Of a DNA stretch of 64,000 nucleotides, positions 38,257 to 48,613 are shown in pieces. A model generated the notes under the pieces. It was not told where the DNA came from, ran no database searches, and worked only from the letters and a program-made list of their open reading frames with translations. The translations under genes and the position numbers were made by a program. The DNA is from Liquorilactobacillus ghanensis DSM 18630 (lineage in GTDB: Bacteria > Bacillota > Bacilli > Lactobacillales > Lactobacillaceae). The DNA lies in assembly GCF_001435235.1 (NCBI RefSeq), contig NZ_AZGB01000016.1, forward strand, positions 336,351 through 400,350, written 5' to 3'. Every line of letters begins with the position of its first letter. Within the stretch, counting starts at the first letter, position 1.

Positions 38257-38952
38257 TTATTTTTTATCGGGAACGTTAGTAAAATAATCAGGAAAAGTAT
38301 TCAACAGAGCATCTTTTTCATCGAGCATTAAATGAAGATGATTAGCAATTAATCGTTCAGCTTCATCGGGCTCGTGGTTTTTGACGGCCTTTAAAATCTT
38401 TTCATGTTCATTGATCAAGCTTTCCCAAGGCAGCGTTTTTACTTTTAGTCGCAACATGCGAAAGCGATTTAATTGCATATTGGTAGTTTGCAACCATTCC
38501 CAGACCTGTTGATGGTTGGTCATCAAATAAAATTCGCGATGAAAAGCTTCATCTTCACCGAAGAATTTTTCAAATTCTTTTTGTTTGGAAAAGAACTTTT
38601 GATTGGCAATTGTTTTTTGTAATTTAGCCATAGCTGTCCGATCATTTAGAGCAGTAGCTTCCTTAACGATTCGGGTTTCAATACTTTCGCGAATGAAGCG
38701 CGCACTAATCGCAACACATAGATCAATTTTAGTAATATAAGTTCCTGATTGGGGAACAACATTGATTAAGCCTTCTTGGCGTAACTGTAACAAAGCTTCA
38801 CGAATTGGGGTTCGACCAATGTTTAATTCTTGGCTTAATTCCTTTTCGGAAATTCGTTGGCCCGGCTGATATTCAGTACTGATAATCCTTTTTAGGATTT
38901 CCGAATATGCTTGCAGTTTTAAATTCATTGCTGGGTTAAGCAAAAAAATCAC
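38257..38952 (-). CDS. GntR/FadR-type (FCD) regulator of the KDG branch
   Basis: A 231-residue regulator: winged helix (about 15-85, with ISEKELSQELNIGRTPIREA) followed by an all-helical FCD ligand domain (about 95-225). FCD regulators often sense uronates and their products. It lies downstream of kdgK and eda on the same strand and opposite the uxu operon, so control of both is likely, probably through the TAGT..ACTA repeat at 40750. The start is uncertain: GTG at 38952, TTG at 38943 or ATG at 38928, none with an ideal ribosome site. Confidence 0.85.
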   Translation of the reverse strand: MIFLLNPAMNLKLQAYSEILKRIISTEYQPGQRISEKELSQELNIGRTPIREALLQLRQEGLINVVPQSGTYITKIDLCVAISARFIRESIETRIVKEATALNDRTAMAKLQKTIANQKFFSKQKEFEKFFGEDEAFHREFYLMTNHQQVWEWLQTTNMQLNRFRMLRLKVKTLPWESLINEHEKILKAVKNHEPDEAERLIANHLHLMLDEKDALLNTFPDYFTNVPDKK

Positions 38953-39041
38953 TCTCTTCTATTACAACTCATAAAAATACATCAAGTTTACTATTTATAA
39001 GTATATACATTTTTTACGGGTCATGCAATTTGATTTGAAAG

Positions 39042-39995
39042 TCATTTTTTAGAATTTTCCGCAATAAATTTTTTTAAAGCAAGCCGGTCAGGATAATTAT
39101 CATTATCACCAGTCGTTTGAGTGGCTAAGGCACCAATTGCATTTCCACGAGTTATTGCCTCAGGTAATGGTATCTCATCGAGCAAACCGGAAATTACCCC
39201 TGTAGCAAAACCATCTCCAGCACCAACCGTATCAATTACCCGTTTTACTTTGAAGCCGGGAACGAATCCGGTTTTCGCTTGGTCGGTTTTGAAATAACTT
39301 CCGCGGGCACCGACTTTAATAACAGCGTTTTTACTGCCATGCTGCAGATAAAAATCGGCTATTTGCTCCGGTGTATCCAACCCGGTTAAAATTCGACCCT
39401 CATTTATTCCCGGCAAAACTATATCGGCCTGAAAAGCTAATCGATTTAGCACGGCTACCATTTTTGCGGTGGAAGGCCATAAAGCCGGTCTTAAATTAGG
39501 ATCAAAAACGACGGTTGTGTTATCTTTTTTAGCCTGTTTAATTAGGGCTTCCGAAATTGCCAAAGTCTGCTCAGATAGTGCGGCGAAAATTCCGGTTAAA
39601 TGTAGGACCCGGACATTTTGAAAATTAATAATTGTCGCAATTTTTCTAGTTAATTCAGTTACAGCTGAGTTTTTTCTAAAATAAAAAGTATCAGGATCGC
39701 CTTGAGTAACTTTTTCTTTCAATTCAAATCCGGTCCAGGCACGTTGACTGGTTGATAAATAGGTGGTTCCAATTTTTGCTTGGATCAGCCGTTCCTTTAT
39801 GAATATCCCAAAAGGATCATTACCAACCCGTGAAATATATTCGGTTGAAAAACCTAATTTTGAGATTCCAACAGCAACATTTAGTTCTGCTCCAGCTAAG
39901 TGTTTTTGAAAGTTGGCAGCTTTAACTAAATTTTGATTATCCTCGGTTGAAGCGAAAACAACTAATGGTTCGCCAACAGTTAATAAATCAACCAT
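39042..39995 (-). CDS. kdgK: 2-keto-3-deoxygluconate kinase (PfkB family), copy 1
   Basis: Phosphorylates 2-keto-3-deoxy-D-gluconate to KDPG. The 317-residue PfkB-fold kinase has the substrate-side GAELNVAVG motif near residue 35, ISRVGNDPFG, FDPNLRPALW and the catalytic GAGDGFATG with its base aspartate near residue 260. It follows the aldolase gene by 17 bases, so phosphorylation and cleavage are coexpressed. A second related kinase lies at 47393. Confidence 0.9.
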   Translation of the reverse strand: MVDLLTVGEPLVVFASTEDNQNLVKAANFQKHLAGAELNVAVGISKLGFSTEYISRVGNDPFGIFIKERLIQAKIGTTYLSTSQRAWTGFELKEKVTQGDPDTFYFRKNSAVTELTRKIATIINFQNVRVLHLTGIFAALSEQTLAISEALIKQAKKDNTTVVFDPNLRPALWPSTAKMVAVLNRLAFQADIVLPGINEGRILTGLDTPEQIADFYLQHGSKNAVIKVGARGSYFKTDQAKTGFVPGFKVKRVIDTVGAGDGFATGVISGLLDEIPLPEAITRGNAIGALATQTTGDNDNYPDRLALKKFIAENSKK

Positions 39996-40012
39996 ATTTT
40001 CCTCCGTTTAAC

Positions 40013-40660
40013 TTATTGCTGCCGAATTTCTTTTAATTTGGCAACGTATTTTTGTGCATTAGCGGTTACTCCCGCAAGATCTCCATTTTCTGCCGGTTTT
40101 AATAAATTACTGCCGGCACCGACAGCAATCACACCAGCTTTAAACCATTCAGCCATGTTTTCCAAACTAACGCCACCAGTTGGCATGATATTGACCTGTG
40201 GCAAAGGTGCTAAAGCAGCTTTTACCATTTGCGGACCAGCAACAGATCCAGGGAAAAGTTTAACGATATCAACTCCGGCAGTTAAAGCAGTCTGCATCTC
40301 AGTAACTGTCTGACAGCCAGGGGTGTAGGGAATCTGATAAAGGTTGCAGATCTCAGCAACTTTAGGGTTAAAACTGGGACTGACAATAAATTGCGCACCA
40401 GCTAAAATAGCTAGGCGAGCAGAAATCGGATCAAGGACCGTTCCAGCCCCAATTACGACGTCAGTATCTTGATATTTAGTAGTAAGTTCTTTTATAACTT
40501 GATCAGCTTGCGGTACGGTAAAAGTCAATTCAATTCCAGTTAAACCACCTTTGATGACAGCTTCGGAAATTTCAAGTGCTTTTGCAGGAGATTTGGCACG
40601 AATTACGGCGATTACTCCGGCAGCAGCAACTTTTTGCGTAAAAGTATTTTTTTGCAGCAT
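40013..40660 (-). CDS. eda: KDPG/KHG aldolase
   Basis: Class I aldolase that splits KDPG into pyruvate and glyceraldehyde-3-phosphate, the exit of the uronate pathway. The 215-residue protein has the family order AVIRAKS (substrate phosphate side), GLTGIELTFTVP, GAGTVLDP and the Schiff-base lysine in VDIVKLFPGS, then PTGGVSLEN. It is the first gene of the minus-strand eda-kdgK-regulator unit, divergent from uxuB. Confidence 0.93.
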   Translation of the reverse strand: MLQKNTFTQKVAAAGVIAVIRAKSPAKALEISEAVIKGGLTGIELTFTVPQADQVIKELTTKYQDTDVVIGAGTVLDPISARLAILAGAQFIVSPSFNPKVAEICNLYQIPYTPGCQTVTEMQTALTAGVDIVKLFPGSVAGPQMVKAALAPLPQVNIMPTGGVSLENMAEWFKAGVIAVGAGSNLLKPAENGDLAGVTANAQKYVAKLKEIRQQ

Positions 40661-40702
40661 TTAAGTTCCTCCTTAAATTTATAAAAAAAATCAAATTAGG
40701 TA

Positions 40703-40731
40703 TTGACATTCTGTAAGAAAGCGTATACATT
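40703..40731 (+). promoter_or_regulatory. uxu operon promoter with cre-like site
   Basis: TTGACA (40703-40708) and TACATT (40726-40731) are 17 bases apart. AGAAAGCGTATACA (40716-40729) matches cre except at two positions and covers the spacer and -10. Confidence 0.6.
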
Positions 40732-40749
40732 GAAACTGGTAATTGATAT

Positions 40750-40763
40750 ATTAGTACACTAGT
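40750..40763. promoter_or_regulatory. Candidate GntR-family operator
   Basis: ATTAGTACACTAGT contains TAGT and ACTA around AC, fitting the TNGT-NN-ACNA layout of UxuR-type GntR operators, and lies just downstream of the uxu promoter. Confidence 0.45.
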
Positions 40764-40839
40764 TATAGTAAAACAGTCTGTCAGGATTTACAAGGTTTTT
40801 AGAGAAGTCACAACGTTTTAATAATGGAGGATTGAGACA

Positions 40840-42480
40840 ATGGTTAAATTAACAGATGATTATGTGGCAAAACAAGCTGAGTTTGAAGCAGCTGGAATTA
40901 AAGTACCAAATTATCTGCAAGAAGAAGTTATAACAGAAACCGAAAAAACTCCTATTTGGGTCCATTTCGGCGGTGGTAATTTATTTCGCTGTTTTCACTC
41001 AGTAATTGCTCAGCAATTATTAAATGAAGGTAAGTTAAAAAGTGGAATTATTGTTGCGGAAACATACGATGAGCAAGTAATCGATGATATTTATCATGCA
41101 TACAATAATCGAATTTTAAGCGTGACGATGGGCAGTGATGGTTCTTTAGAAAAAGAACTGGTTGCCAGTGTTGGTCGCAGCACTTTCTATAATGCAGACT
41201 ATCCAACTGGCTGGCAATATTTGACAGAAGTTTTTGAAAATCCATCACTTCAATTTGCAACATTTTCAATTACTGAAAAAGGTTATGCTCTGCGGGATAT
41301 CAATGGCAATCTGACGCAAGCAGCCCAGGCTGATATTGCTGATGGAACGAAGCATCCTAAAACTAATATGGGTGCAGTTGCACATTTGCTGTATGCTCGT
41401 TACTTGCGCAACCAAGCACCGATTGCCATGGTCAGCACGGATAACTTTTCTGAAAATGGTGCGCGGTTAGAGTCGGCAATTATGACAATTGCTAAAGGCT
41501 GGTTGAAAAAAGGTTTTGTTGAAAAAGGTTTTATTGATTATCTGACTGATCCTAAGAAGGTAACTTTCCCTTGGAGCATGATCGATCGGATTACTCCTAA
41601 TCCAGCTGAAAGTGTTGCTGCTAGATTAAAGGCTGACGGATTTGAAGATTATCAAATCGTGCATACTGCTAAACATACTAATATTGCGCCTTTTGGTAAT
41701 ACTGAAGAAACTCACTATTTGGTAATTGAAGATAACTTTCCTAATGGACGGCCACCGTTGGAAGATGCTGGAGTATTGTTGGCTAAGCGCGAAACAGTTA
41801 ACGATGCGGATCAAATGAAAGTTACAGCATGTTTGAATCCGTTACACACCGCTTTAGCAATCTTTGGTAATTTATTGGGTTATACCTCTATCTGGGAAGA
41901 AACAGAGAATCCAGATTTATTAGCACTGATTAAAAACTTGGGATACCGTGAAGATTTGCCAGTTGTTAAAGATCCGAAAATCTTGAATCCACGGAAATTT
42001 ATTGATCAGTTAATTACCAAGAGATTGCCGAATAAAAATATTCCTGATACACCACAACGAATTGCCAGTGATACTTCACAAAAAATTCCGGTGCGTTATG
42101 GAGTAACGATTCAGCATTATCTTGATGCTGACGATCGTAATGTCAGAGAGCTTGAGTTTATTCCGTTGGTTTTAGCTGGCTGGTGCCGTTATTTAATGGG
42201 GATTGATGATAATGGCAAAGCCTTTGAATTAAGTCGTGATCCGATGCTGCCAGAATTACAGCCATATGTTAAGGACATTAAATTAGGAACAAATGTTGAT
42301 GTTCATCAGCATCTGCAGCCGATTCTCAGCAATCACGAAATTTTTGGCAATGATTTATATGAAATTGGTTTGGCTGGTAAAGTTGAAAACTACTTTGCAA
42401 AAATGATTACCGGACCAAAAGCTGTAGCTGAAACAATTCAGCAGACAGTAGCTGAAAAAGGATTTAACTTTTCAAAATAA
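40840..42480 (+). CDS. uxuB: Fructuronate reductase (mannonate oxidoreductase)
   Basis: Reduces D-fructuronate to D-mannonate with NADH, step 2 of glucuronate catabolism. The 546-residue protein belongs to the mannitol dehydrogenase family: an N-terminal dinucleotide-binding domain (FGGGNLFRCF near residue 47) and a C-terminal helical domain containing TNIAPFGNTEETHY and the TACLNPLHTALA segment with the conserved asparagine and histidine. The tagaturonate reductase UxaB belongs to the same family; the adjoining uxuA favours UxuB. Confidence 0.88.
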   Translation: MVKLTDDYVAKQAEFEAAGIKVPNYLQEEVITETEKTPIWVHFGGGNLFRCFHSVIAQQLLNEGKLKSGIIVAETYDEQVIDDIYHAYNNRILSVTMGSDGSLEKELVASVGRSTFYNADYPTGWQYLTEVFENPSLQFATFSITEKGYALRDINGNLTQAAQADIADGTKHPKTNMGAVAHLLYARYLRNQAPIAMVSTDNFSENGARLESAIMTIAKGWLKKGFVEKGFIDYLTDPKKVTFPWSMIDRITPNPAESVAARLKADGFEDYQIVHTAKHTNIAPFGNTEETHYLVIEDNFPNGRPPLEDAGVLLAKRETVNDADQMKVTACLNPLHTALAIFGNLLGYTSIWEETENPDLLALIKNLGYREDLPVVKDPKILNPRKFIDQLITKRLPNKNIPDTPQRIASDTSQKIPVRYGVTIQHYLDADDRNVRELEFIPLVLAGWCRYLMGIDDNGKAFELSRDPMLPELQPYVKDIKLGTNVDVHQHLQPILSNHEIFGNDLYEIGLAGKVENYFAKMITGPKAVAETIQQTVAEKGFNFSK

Positions 42481-42504
42481 AACAGAAGTAGGAGAGATTA
42501 CTTT

Positions 42505-43581
42505 ATGAAAAATATGGGATTTAGATGGTATGGATCAAAAGACGATTCAATTAAATTAAAGGATATTCGGCAAATTCCGGGCACGACCCAAGTTGTCGGT
42601 GCCTTGTTTGATGTGCCGGTTGGTGAAGTTTGGCCTAAAGAAAAGATTGCTGCTTTAAAAAATGAAGTTGAAGCTGCGGGTCTAAAACTTGAAGTGATTG
42701 AATCCGTTAATATTCATGATGATATTAAAATCGGCTTGCCAAGTCGGGATAAATATATTGAAAACTATAAAGAAACAATTCGAAACTTATCAGCATACGG
42801 GATCAAAGTAATTTGTTACAATTTCATGCCGATTTTTGATTGGGTAAGAACTGATTTGCACTTTAAATTAGCTGATGGCTCAACTGATTTGGCATTTCAA
42901 CATAAAAAGGTTGAAGGCGATCCCGAAGATATTTTGAAATCAGTCCAAGATAACTCCAACGGATATGTACTGCCAGGCTGGGAGCCGGAAAGATTAGCGG
43001 AAGTAAAACGCTTATTTGAAGCTTACAGCGGAGTTGATGCGAAAAAGTTAACTGAAAATCTGAAATACTTTTTGGATGAAATTATTCCTGTTTGTGAAGA
43101 ATGTGATGTGCGAATGGCAATGCATCCTGATGATCCGCCACGTCCACTTTTCGGATTGCCAAGAATTTACAAAAACCGTGAAGATATGTTGACAATTGAA
43201 CAACTGCATGAATCCAAATACAACGGTTTTACTATTTGTACAGGTAGTTTGGGTGAAAATCCGGCTAATGATGTGCCGGCAATTATTCGTGAATTTGTTG
43301 CAAAGGACCGGGCACCATTTATCCATGCTCGCAATATCAAATTCATGGGCAATGAAGGTGATTTCCATGAATCAGCTCATCTTTCATCAGAAGGTTCACT
43401 GGATATGTATGAAATAATGAAAGCCCTTCATGATACTGGCTTTGATGGCTATATCCGACCGGATCATGGCCGTGATATTTGGGGAGAAGCAGGTCGTCCC
43501 GGTTATGGACTGTATGATCGTGCGTTAGGTATCTCGTATTTGAGCGGTTTATGGGAAGCAATTGAAAAAGAAAGTAAGTAA
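42505..43581 (+). CDS. uxuA: Mannonate dehydratase
   Basis: Dehydrates D-mannonate to 2-keto-3-deoxygluconate. The 358-residue TIM-barrel protein is the normal length and shows the UxuA features: [10 protein letters not shown] at the start, [10 protein letters not shown] near residue 110, MAMHPDDPP, and the metal-site segments FCTGSLG-like [11 protein letters not shown] and [11 protein letters not shown]. It lies 24 bases after uxuB and 29 before uxaC in one operon. Confidence 0.95.
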   Translation: MKNMGFRWYGSKDDSIKLKDIRQIPGTTQVVGALFDVPVGEVWPKEKIAALKNEVEAAGLKLEVIESVNIHDDIKIGLPSRDKYIENYKETIRNLSAYGIKVICYNFMPIFDWVRTDLHFKLADGSTDLAFQHKKVEGDPEDILKSVQDNSNGYVLPGWEPERLAEVKRLFEAYSGVDAKKLTENLKYFLDEIIPVCEECDVRMAMHPDDPPRPLFGLPRIYKNREDMLTIEQLHESKYNGFTICTGSLGENPANDVPAIIREFVAKDRAPFIHARNIKFMGNEGDFHESAHLSSEGSLDMYEIMKALHDTGFDGYIRPDHGRDIWGEAGRPGYGLYDRALGISYLSGLWEAIEKESK

Positions 43582-43610
43582 CAAGAACTTTTAGTTAGGA
43601 GGAATAAAAC

Positions 43611-45026
43611 ATGTCTTTTTTAGATAAGGATTTTCTGTTAACCAACGAACCGGCTAAAAAGTTATTTCATGAACATGCTGAAAAGATGCCAATTATTGAT
43701 TATCATTGCCATCTTGATCCAAAGGATATCTACGAGAATAAGAATTATCCTAATTTAACGCGCATTTGGTTGAATGATGGAATTTTCGGAGATCATTATA
43801 AATGGAGATTAGAGCGGGCAAACGGTGTACCAGAGGATTTGATTACCGGTGATGGTGATGAATATCAAAAGTTAGTTGAGTGGGCTAAGACGATTGAAAA
43901 GGCAATTGGGAATCCGTTGTATGAATGGACCAACCTTGAATTGAAGCGCTTTTTCAAGATTGATAAACCATTTACGGTTGCTAATGTACCGGAAATTTGG
44001 GAAAAAGCTAATCAATTATTGCAGACTGAGGATTTTAAGCCACGCAATTTAATTAAAAATGCCAATGTAAAAGTCGTTTGTACAACTGACGATCCGGCAT
44101 CAGACCTGCATTATCATAAATTGTTAGCAGCGCAAGAACAGCAGAATGGTTTTAAAGTTTTGCCAGCTATGCGGCCGGATAATGCTATTCGAATTAATCA
44201 AGGAGATTATGGCGAATATCTGAAACAACTAAGTAAGGTATCTGGGGTTGAAATCCACGATTTTGCTTCGTTAGTTGCGGCGCTGGAACAAAGATTTGAG
44301 TATTTCACTTCAATGGGTGGGCATTTGTCGGACCATGGACTGAATACGTATCATTTTGAAAAACTTTCGACCGCACAAGTCGATCAGATTATTGCTAAGG
44401 CTCAAGTTGATAATCAGCATTTATCAGCTAAAGAAGTTAATGGTTACCAGACCATGCTGTTGGAAGCATTGATGGGATTGAATAAAAAATATAATTGGAC
44501 GATGCAGTATCACATCAACGTCTTGCGCAATGCTAATCCGCGGATGTCTGCCAAATTGGGACCGGATACTGGTTTTGATTCAATGGGCTCACAAAGCGGC
44601 ATTGCTGGTGAAATGATGAAATTATTGGGGGATGCTGAAGATAAACTGCCTAAGACCATGCTTTATTCAACTAATCCTAACGATTGGCTGGAGTTGGCAA
44701 CTGGCATGCAGAGTTTTCAGGGTGAAGGAGTGCAGAAACTGCAATTAGGCTGCGCTTGGTGGTTTAACGATACTCGTGAAGGAATCCATAAACAATTAAC
44801 TGTTATGGCCCAACAAAGTCTGTTAGCTAATTTTGTGGGAATGTTAACTGATTCGCGAAGCTTTTTGTCTTATCCGCGGCATGAGTATTTTAGAAGAGTT
44901 CTATGTGATTTGATTGGTGAATGGGTCGAACGGGGACAAGTAGTTGAGGACTATGAATATCTTGGCAAGATTGTCGAAGATATTTCTTACAATAATGCAT
45001 ATCACTACTTTGGTTTTTTTGATTAG
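43611..45026 (+). CDS. uxaC: Glucuronate isomerase
   Basis: Isomerises D-glucuronate to D-fructuronate and, in many species, D-galacturonate to D-tagaturonate. The 471-residue amidohydrolase-fold protein has the metal-binding [10 protein letters not shown] near residue 30, the TTDDPASDL segment and [18 protein letters not shown] near the C terminus. Because no UxaA or UxaB (altronate branch) gene is in the window, glucuronate is the better-supported substrate here. AGGAGG 7 bases before the ATG. Confidence 0.95.
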   Translation: MSFLDKDFLLTNEPAKKLFHEHAEKMPIIDYHCHLDPKDIYENKNYPNLTRIWLNDGIFGDHYKWRLERANGVPEDLITGDGDEYQKLVEWAKTIEKAIGNPLYEWTNLELKRFFKIDKPFTVANVPEIWEKANQLLQTEDFKPRNLIKNANVKVVCTTDDPASDLHYHKLLAAQEQQNGFKVLPAMRPDNAIRINQGDYGEYLKQLSKVSGVEIHDFASLVAALEQRFEYFTSMGGHLSDHGLNTYHFEKLSTAQVDQIIAKAQVDNQHLSAKEVNGYQTMLLEALMGLNKKYNWTMQYHINVLRNANPRMSAKLGPDTGFDSMGSQSGIAGEMMKLLGDAEDKLPKTMLYSTNPNDWLELATGMQSFQGEGVQKLQLGCAWWFNDTREGIHKQLTVMAQQSLLANFVGMLTDSRSFLSYPRHEYFRRVLCDLIGEWVERGQVVEDYEYLGKIVEDISYNNAYHYFGFFD

Positions 45027-45058
45027 TTATTGTTTTTGAAATAGGGGAGAGGTTCTAT

Positions 45059-46444
45059 ATGAAAAAAAAGGGCAAAAGCTATACCAAGTATTTACTAATC
45101 ACCGTTCTTATTGCTGCTTTTGGGGGATTCTTGTTCGGCTATGATCAAGGTGTAATGTCAGGTGCTATTAATTACATTGGTCCGGTCTTTCACATGTCAA
45201 GTGGTGTCTTAGGTTTTGTATCAGGCGGCATACCATTAGGAGCCTTTTTCGGCTGCCTAATTGCAGGTTGGCTTTCTGATAAAATCGGCAGAAAAATTGT
45301 AATGTCGATCTCAGCTATTTTGTTTACTTTGTCTGGGTTAGGTTGTGCATTGGCAGGCAGTGTATCGTTAATGATTATTTCTAGATTGATCGGTGGTTTG
45401 GGAATTGGGATGGTTTCAACTTTGGTCCCAGTCTATATAGCTGAAATAGCTCCCAAGGATATTCGTGGGAAAATGGTTGGCGGATATCAATTAGCGATTG
45501 CTTGTGGAATTTTTATCGTTTATTTAGTCAATGCCATAATTGCGAATACTCATTCGTTAGCTTGGAATGAGGATGTTGGCTGGAGAATGATGTTCTTTGC
45601 AGGAATGGTTCCAGGAATTCTCTTTTTCTTGCTGATATTTGCTATTCCTGAAAGTCCAAGATTCTTGATTAACAAAAATAAAAGTGATCAAGCTTCAGCT
45701 ATTTTGCAGCGAATGTCGAATGAACCAACTGAAAAGGTTGATGAAGAAATTAAAGAGATTCATGCCAGCATTCAAAGTGAGAAAAATAGTAAAAGTTTTA
45801 CCAAAGAACTCTTGAAAAAAGGTTCTAAAATGGCTTTATTTGTGGCTGTTATGTGCTCGATTTTCCAACAGTTATCAGGAATAAATGCAATTGGCTACTA
45901 TGCACCAACCATTTTCAAGCAAGCTGGTGCCGGAAGCAATGCCGCAATGATTGAAACTGTTTTCATTGGCTTGGTTAAAGTATTGTTTGTTGCTTTCTTC
46001 ATGGGCTTGATTGATAAATTAGGTCGTCGCCGCATGCTTAAATGGGGAAGTTATGCGATGGCCACTTGCTTGTTCTTAATTGCAATTTTATTTGCTCAGA
46101 ATCCAATTACCAAATTATTTGATATTTTCATTGTTATTTTAATTGTTTTGCATACTGCAAGCTTTGAAATGTCTTGGGGCGGCGGTACTTGGGTATTAAT
46201 TTCAGAAATGTTCCCAAATAAAATTCGTGGCCGTGCCTCATCGATTGCTTCATCAGTTCTTTGGTTAGCGACATATGTTGTAACACAGTTGTATCCGGTA
46301 ATGATTGCTAAGTTGGGCAGTGTTTGGACTTTCGTTATCTTTGGACTTTTCTGTGTCATCATGGGTGTATTTGTCCAAGTCTTTCTGAAAGAAACAGCTG
46401 GCAAATCCTTAGAGCAAATTCAACAAGACAACGCTGCAAAATAA
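45059..46444 (+). CDS. MFS sugar porter (uronate uptake candidate)
   Basis: A 461-residue sugar:proton symporter of the sugar porter branch. Signatures: GFLFGYDQGVMSGA in helix 1, GWLSDKIGRK between helices 2 and 3, PESPRFL before the central loop, QQLSGINAIGYYAPTI in helix 7 and EMFPNKIRGRA near helix 10. Such proteins usually carry neutral hexoses or pentoses; here the operon (uxuBA-uxaC ahead, epimerase and kinase behind) suggests glucuronate or a glucuronide. Well-known hexuronate carriers such as ExuT are a different MFS branch. Confidence 0.88.
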   Translation: MKKKGKSYTKYLLITVLIAAFGGFLFGYDQGVMSGAINYIGPVFHMSSGVLGFVSGGIPLGAFFGCLIAGWLSDKIGRKIVMSISAILFTLSGLGCALAGSVSLMIISRLIGGLGIGMVSTLVPVYIAEIAPKDIRGKMVGGYQLAIACGIFIVYLVNAIIANTHSLAWNEDVGWRMMFFAGMVPGILFFLLIFAIPESPRFLINKNKSDQASAILQRMSNEPTEKVDEEIKEIHASIQSEKNSKSFTKELLKKGSKMALFVAVMCSIFQQLSGINAIGYYAPTIFKQAGAGSNAAMIETVFIGLVKVLFVAFFMGLIDKLGRRRMLKWGSYAMATCLFLIAILFAQNPITKLFDIFIVILIVLHTASFEMSWGGGTWVLISEMFPNKIRGRASSIASSVLWLATYVVTQLYPVMIAKLGSVWTFVIFGLFCVIMGVFVQVFLKETAGKSLEQIQQDNAAK

Positions 46445-46483
46445 TTTGAAAATTTGGTTTTTTACCAAAGGAGTGAGTTCAGC

Positions 46484-47368
46484 GTGATAAAAATTGAAAA
46501 CAATAACTATTATCTAAATATAGATCCCGTGGGGTCGCAATTAACTAATTTTGTAAATAAAAAAAATGGTTTTGATTATCTTTGGAATGGTAAGGAATGG
46601 CCTAAGCATGCTCCATTACTGTTTCCAGCAATTGGTCGTTCAAATAAGGATAGTTATTTAGTTGATGAACAGCCATTTGATATGCCACAACATGGTTTTG
46701 CTGCCGACGAGAATTTTGAAGTTATTCAAAAAAGCGACAGTGCAGTTGTTTTTGAACTTAAAAGCAATTCGGAAACACAACTGATGTATCCGTTTGATTT
46801 TTCATTAAAGGTAAGGTATCAGCTGCTTAGCACAGGACTTTCAGTTAGTTTTAAAGTAACTAATTTAAGTTCAAAAACTATGCCGTTTGCTTTGGGATCT
46901 CATCCGGCATTCAACCTGCCAATTGCCACAGACCAAGGAAGTTTTGAGGATTATTATTTAGAATTTGCTGGCAATCAGGATCGGCTGCAGGCTTATGAGA
47001 TAGTTATGAAGCCATTTCCTTATCGAACCGGTAAATTGGAATTGTTGCCAACACAAAACAAGCACCAAATCAAATTGTCGCGGCAATTATTTGCTAACGG
47101 TTTACGTATAATTGCTAACCAAGACATTACAGAGGTTAAGCTTGGTTCGACAAAAACAAATCAGCGTATTTCGTTAAAATTAAAAGATTTTCGCAATGTT
47201 TGTTTATGGACTAAAGAAGATCAACCGCTACCATTTTTATGTATTGAACCTTTTAATGGATTGCCTGATGTATATGGCGAACCGATTGATTGGATGAAAA
47301 AAGATGGAAATTTATTTTTAAAGCCAGCTCAAAGCAAGCTGATGCAGTATGAAATAATTTTTGACTAG
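46484..47368 (+). CDS. Aldose 1-epimerase family protein
   Basis: A 294-residue beta-sandwich mutarotase homologue. The catalytic pair appears as His in GSHPAFNLP and an acidic residue near IEPFNGLPD. Members of this subgroup (LacX/YihR-like) equilibrate sugar anomers before isomerisation. The GTG at 46484 is chosen because AAAGGAG lies 10 bases ahead; an upstream in-frame start at 46454 would overlap the end region of the porter gene. Its place in the uxu operon suggests uronate mutarotation. Confidence 0.82.
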   Translation: MIKIENNNYYLNIDPVGSQLTNFVNKKNGFDYLWNGKEWPKHAPLLFPAIGRSNKDSYLVDEQPFDMPQHGFAADENFEVIQKSDSAVVFELKSNSETQLMYPFDFSLKVRYQLLSTGLSVSFKVTNLSSKTMPFALGSHPAFNLPIATDQGSFEDYYLEFAGNQDRLQAYEIVMKPFPYRTGKLELLPTQNKHQIKLSRQLFANGLRIIANQDITEVKLGSTKTNQRISLKLKDFRNVCLWTKEDQPLPFLCIEPFNGLPDVYGEPIDWMKKDGNLFLKPAQSKLMQYEIIFD

Positions 47369-47392
47369 AATTTAAGAGGGAGAGATAAAAGA

Positions 47393-48364
47393 ATGACAGA
47401 ATTGATTACCGCTGGTGAACCGATGGGATTGTTTATTGCACAAGACAAAGGACCGCTGAAACAAGTAAAGCACTTTTCCAGCCGGATTGCTGGAGCTGAT
47501 TTAAATGTGGCTATTGGTGTTGCTCGTCTAAACCATACAGTTAAATTTATTTCCCGGATCGGTGAAGATACATTTGGCGATCAGATTAAAGATTTGTTAC
47601 AAAAAGAAAAAATTGATCTGAGTGGTTTGCAAATTAATTCGGAATGGAAGACCGGTTTCATGCTGAAAGGTTTGGCAGATAACGGGCGACCAGAAACCGA
47701 TTATTACCGCAAAGGAAGCGCTGCTTCGCATCTTGATATTGATAAATTGGCCGATTTGGACTTTTCTGATACTAAGATCTTACATTTGGGTGGAATTTTA
47801 GCCGGTTTGAGTGAAGAAGGCTATCAAGCTACTTTAAAATTGATTGAAATGGCTCGTAAAAATGATGTTCAAATTACGTTTGATCCAAATCTGCGACCAA
47901 CAATTTGGGATTCTGAAGATTTGATGATTAAGCGGACTAACGAAATTGCCAATTTATGTGATGTTATGATGCCTAATATCAAAGAAGGGCGAATTTTAAC
48001 GGGTAAAACAGCTGTTGAAGATATTGTTGATTATTACTTGCAAAACAAAAACAGTCAAATCCAGCAAGTAATTGTCAATTTAGTAGACGATGGTTCATAC
48101 AGTAAACATCGTCAACCAGATGGCAGTTACCAGACAGAAAGAGTTGCCGCAATTAAAATTCCTAAGATCATTGATCGAATTGGTGCTGGCGATGGTTTTG
48201 TGGCTGGGGTGGTTTCAGCCAAACTGGAAGAGTTAAGTGATCGGGATTGTTTACGGCGCGGAAGTGCTATCGGTGCCATTCAAATGCAAAACATCGGCGA
48301 TAATGAAGGTTTGCCAAATAAAGCTGAATTAACAAAATTTATGACAGAAAATCAGGTAGATTAA
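47393..48364 (+). CDS. PfkB-family kinase, second KDG kinase-like
   Basis: A 323-residue PfkB-fold kinase with GADLNVAIG, ISRIGEDTFG, FDPNLRPTIW and catalytic GAGDGFVAG. It is clearly related to the kinase at 39042, but differs in the segment before the catalytic loop (VNLVDDGSYSKH in place of VKVGARGSYF) and in the substrate region DYYRKGSAAS. As the last gene of the uxu operon it probably phosphorylates KDG; a different keto-sugar acid is possible given the paralogue. A terminator follows. Confidence 0.83.
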   Translation: MTELITAGEPMGLFIAQDKGPLKQVKHFSSRIAGADLNVAIGVARLNHTVKFISRIGEDTFGDQIKDLLQKEKIDLSGLQINSEWKTGFMLKGLADNGRPETDYYRKGSAASHLDIDKLADLDFSDTKILHLGGILAGLSEEGYQATLKLIEMARKNDVQITFDPNLRPTIWDSEDLMIKRTNEIANLCDVMMPNIKEGRILTGKTAVEDIVDYYLQNKNSQIQQVIVNLVDDGSYSKHRQPDGSYQTERVAAIKIPKIIDRIGAGDGFVAGVVSAKLEELSDRDCLRRGSAIGAIQMQNIGDNEGLPNKAELTKFMTENQVD

Positions 48365-48388
48365 GTCGAAAATAAATGTTTTTTTAGC

Positions 48389-48427
48389 AGAAATAAAGCT
48401 GATTTTTCAAAAATCAGCTTTATTTTA
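48389..48427 (+). terminator. Terminator of the uxu operon
   Basis: AAATAAAGCTGATTTTT and AAAATCAGCTTTATTT form a long perfect stem with a very small loop. Confidence 0.92.
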
Positions 48428-48613
48428 TAGATTTTAATTCTACAGAATTTATCTAAAATAACAAATTTTATGATAGTGAAGTTACTGAATATGTTTAAGT
48501 GATGATTAAGTCTAATTTTAAAAATTTTGGGGATGACCTAATCATGTTGAAGTTGACGTTATCAGGTGTTTTATGGAAGGCAGGGGAAAAGACAAGTCAG
48601 GGGGAGAGTATAA

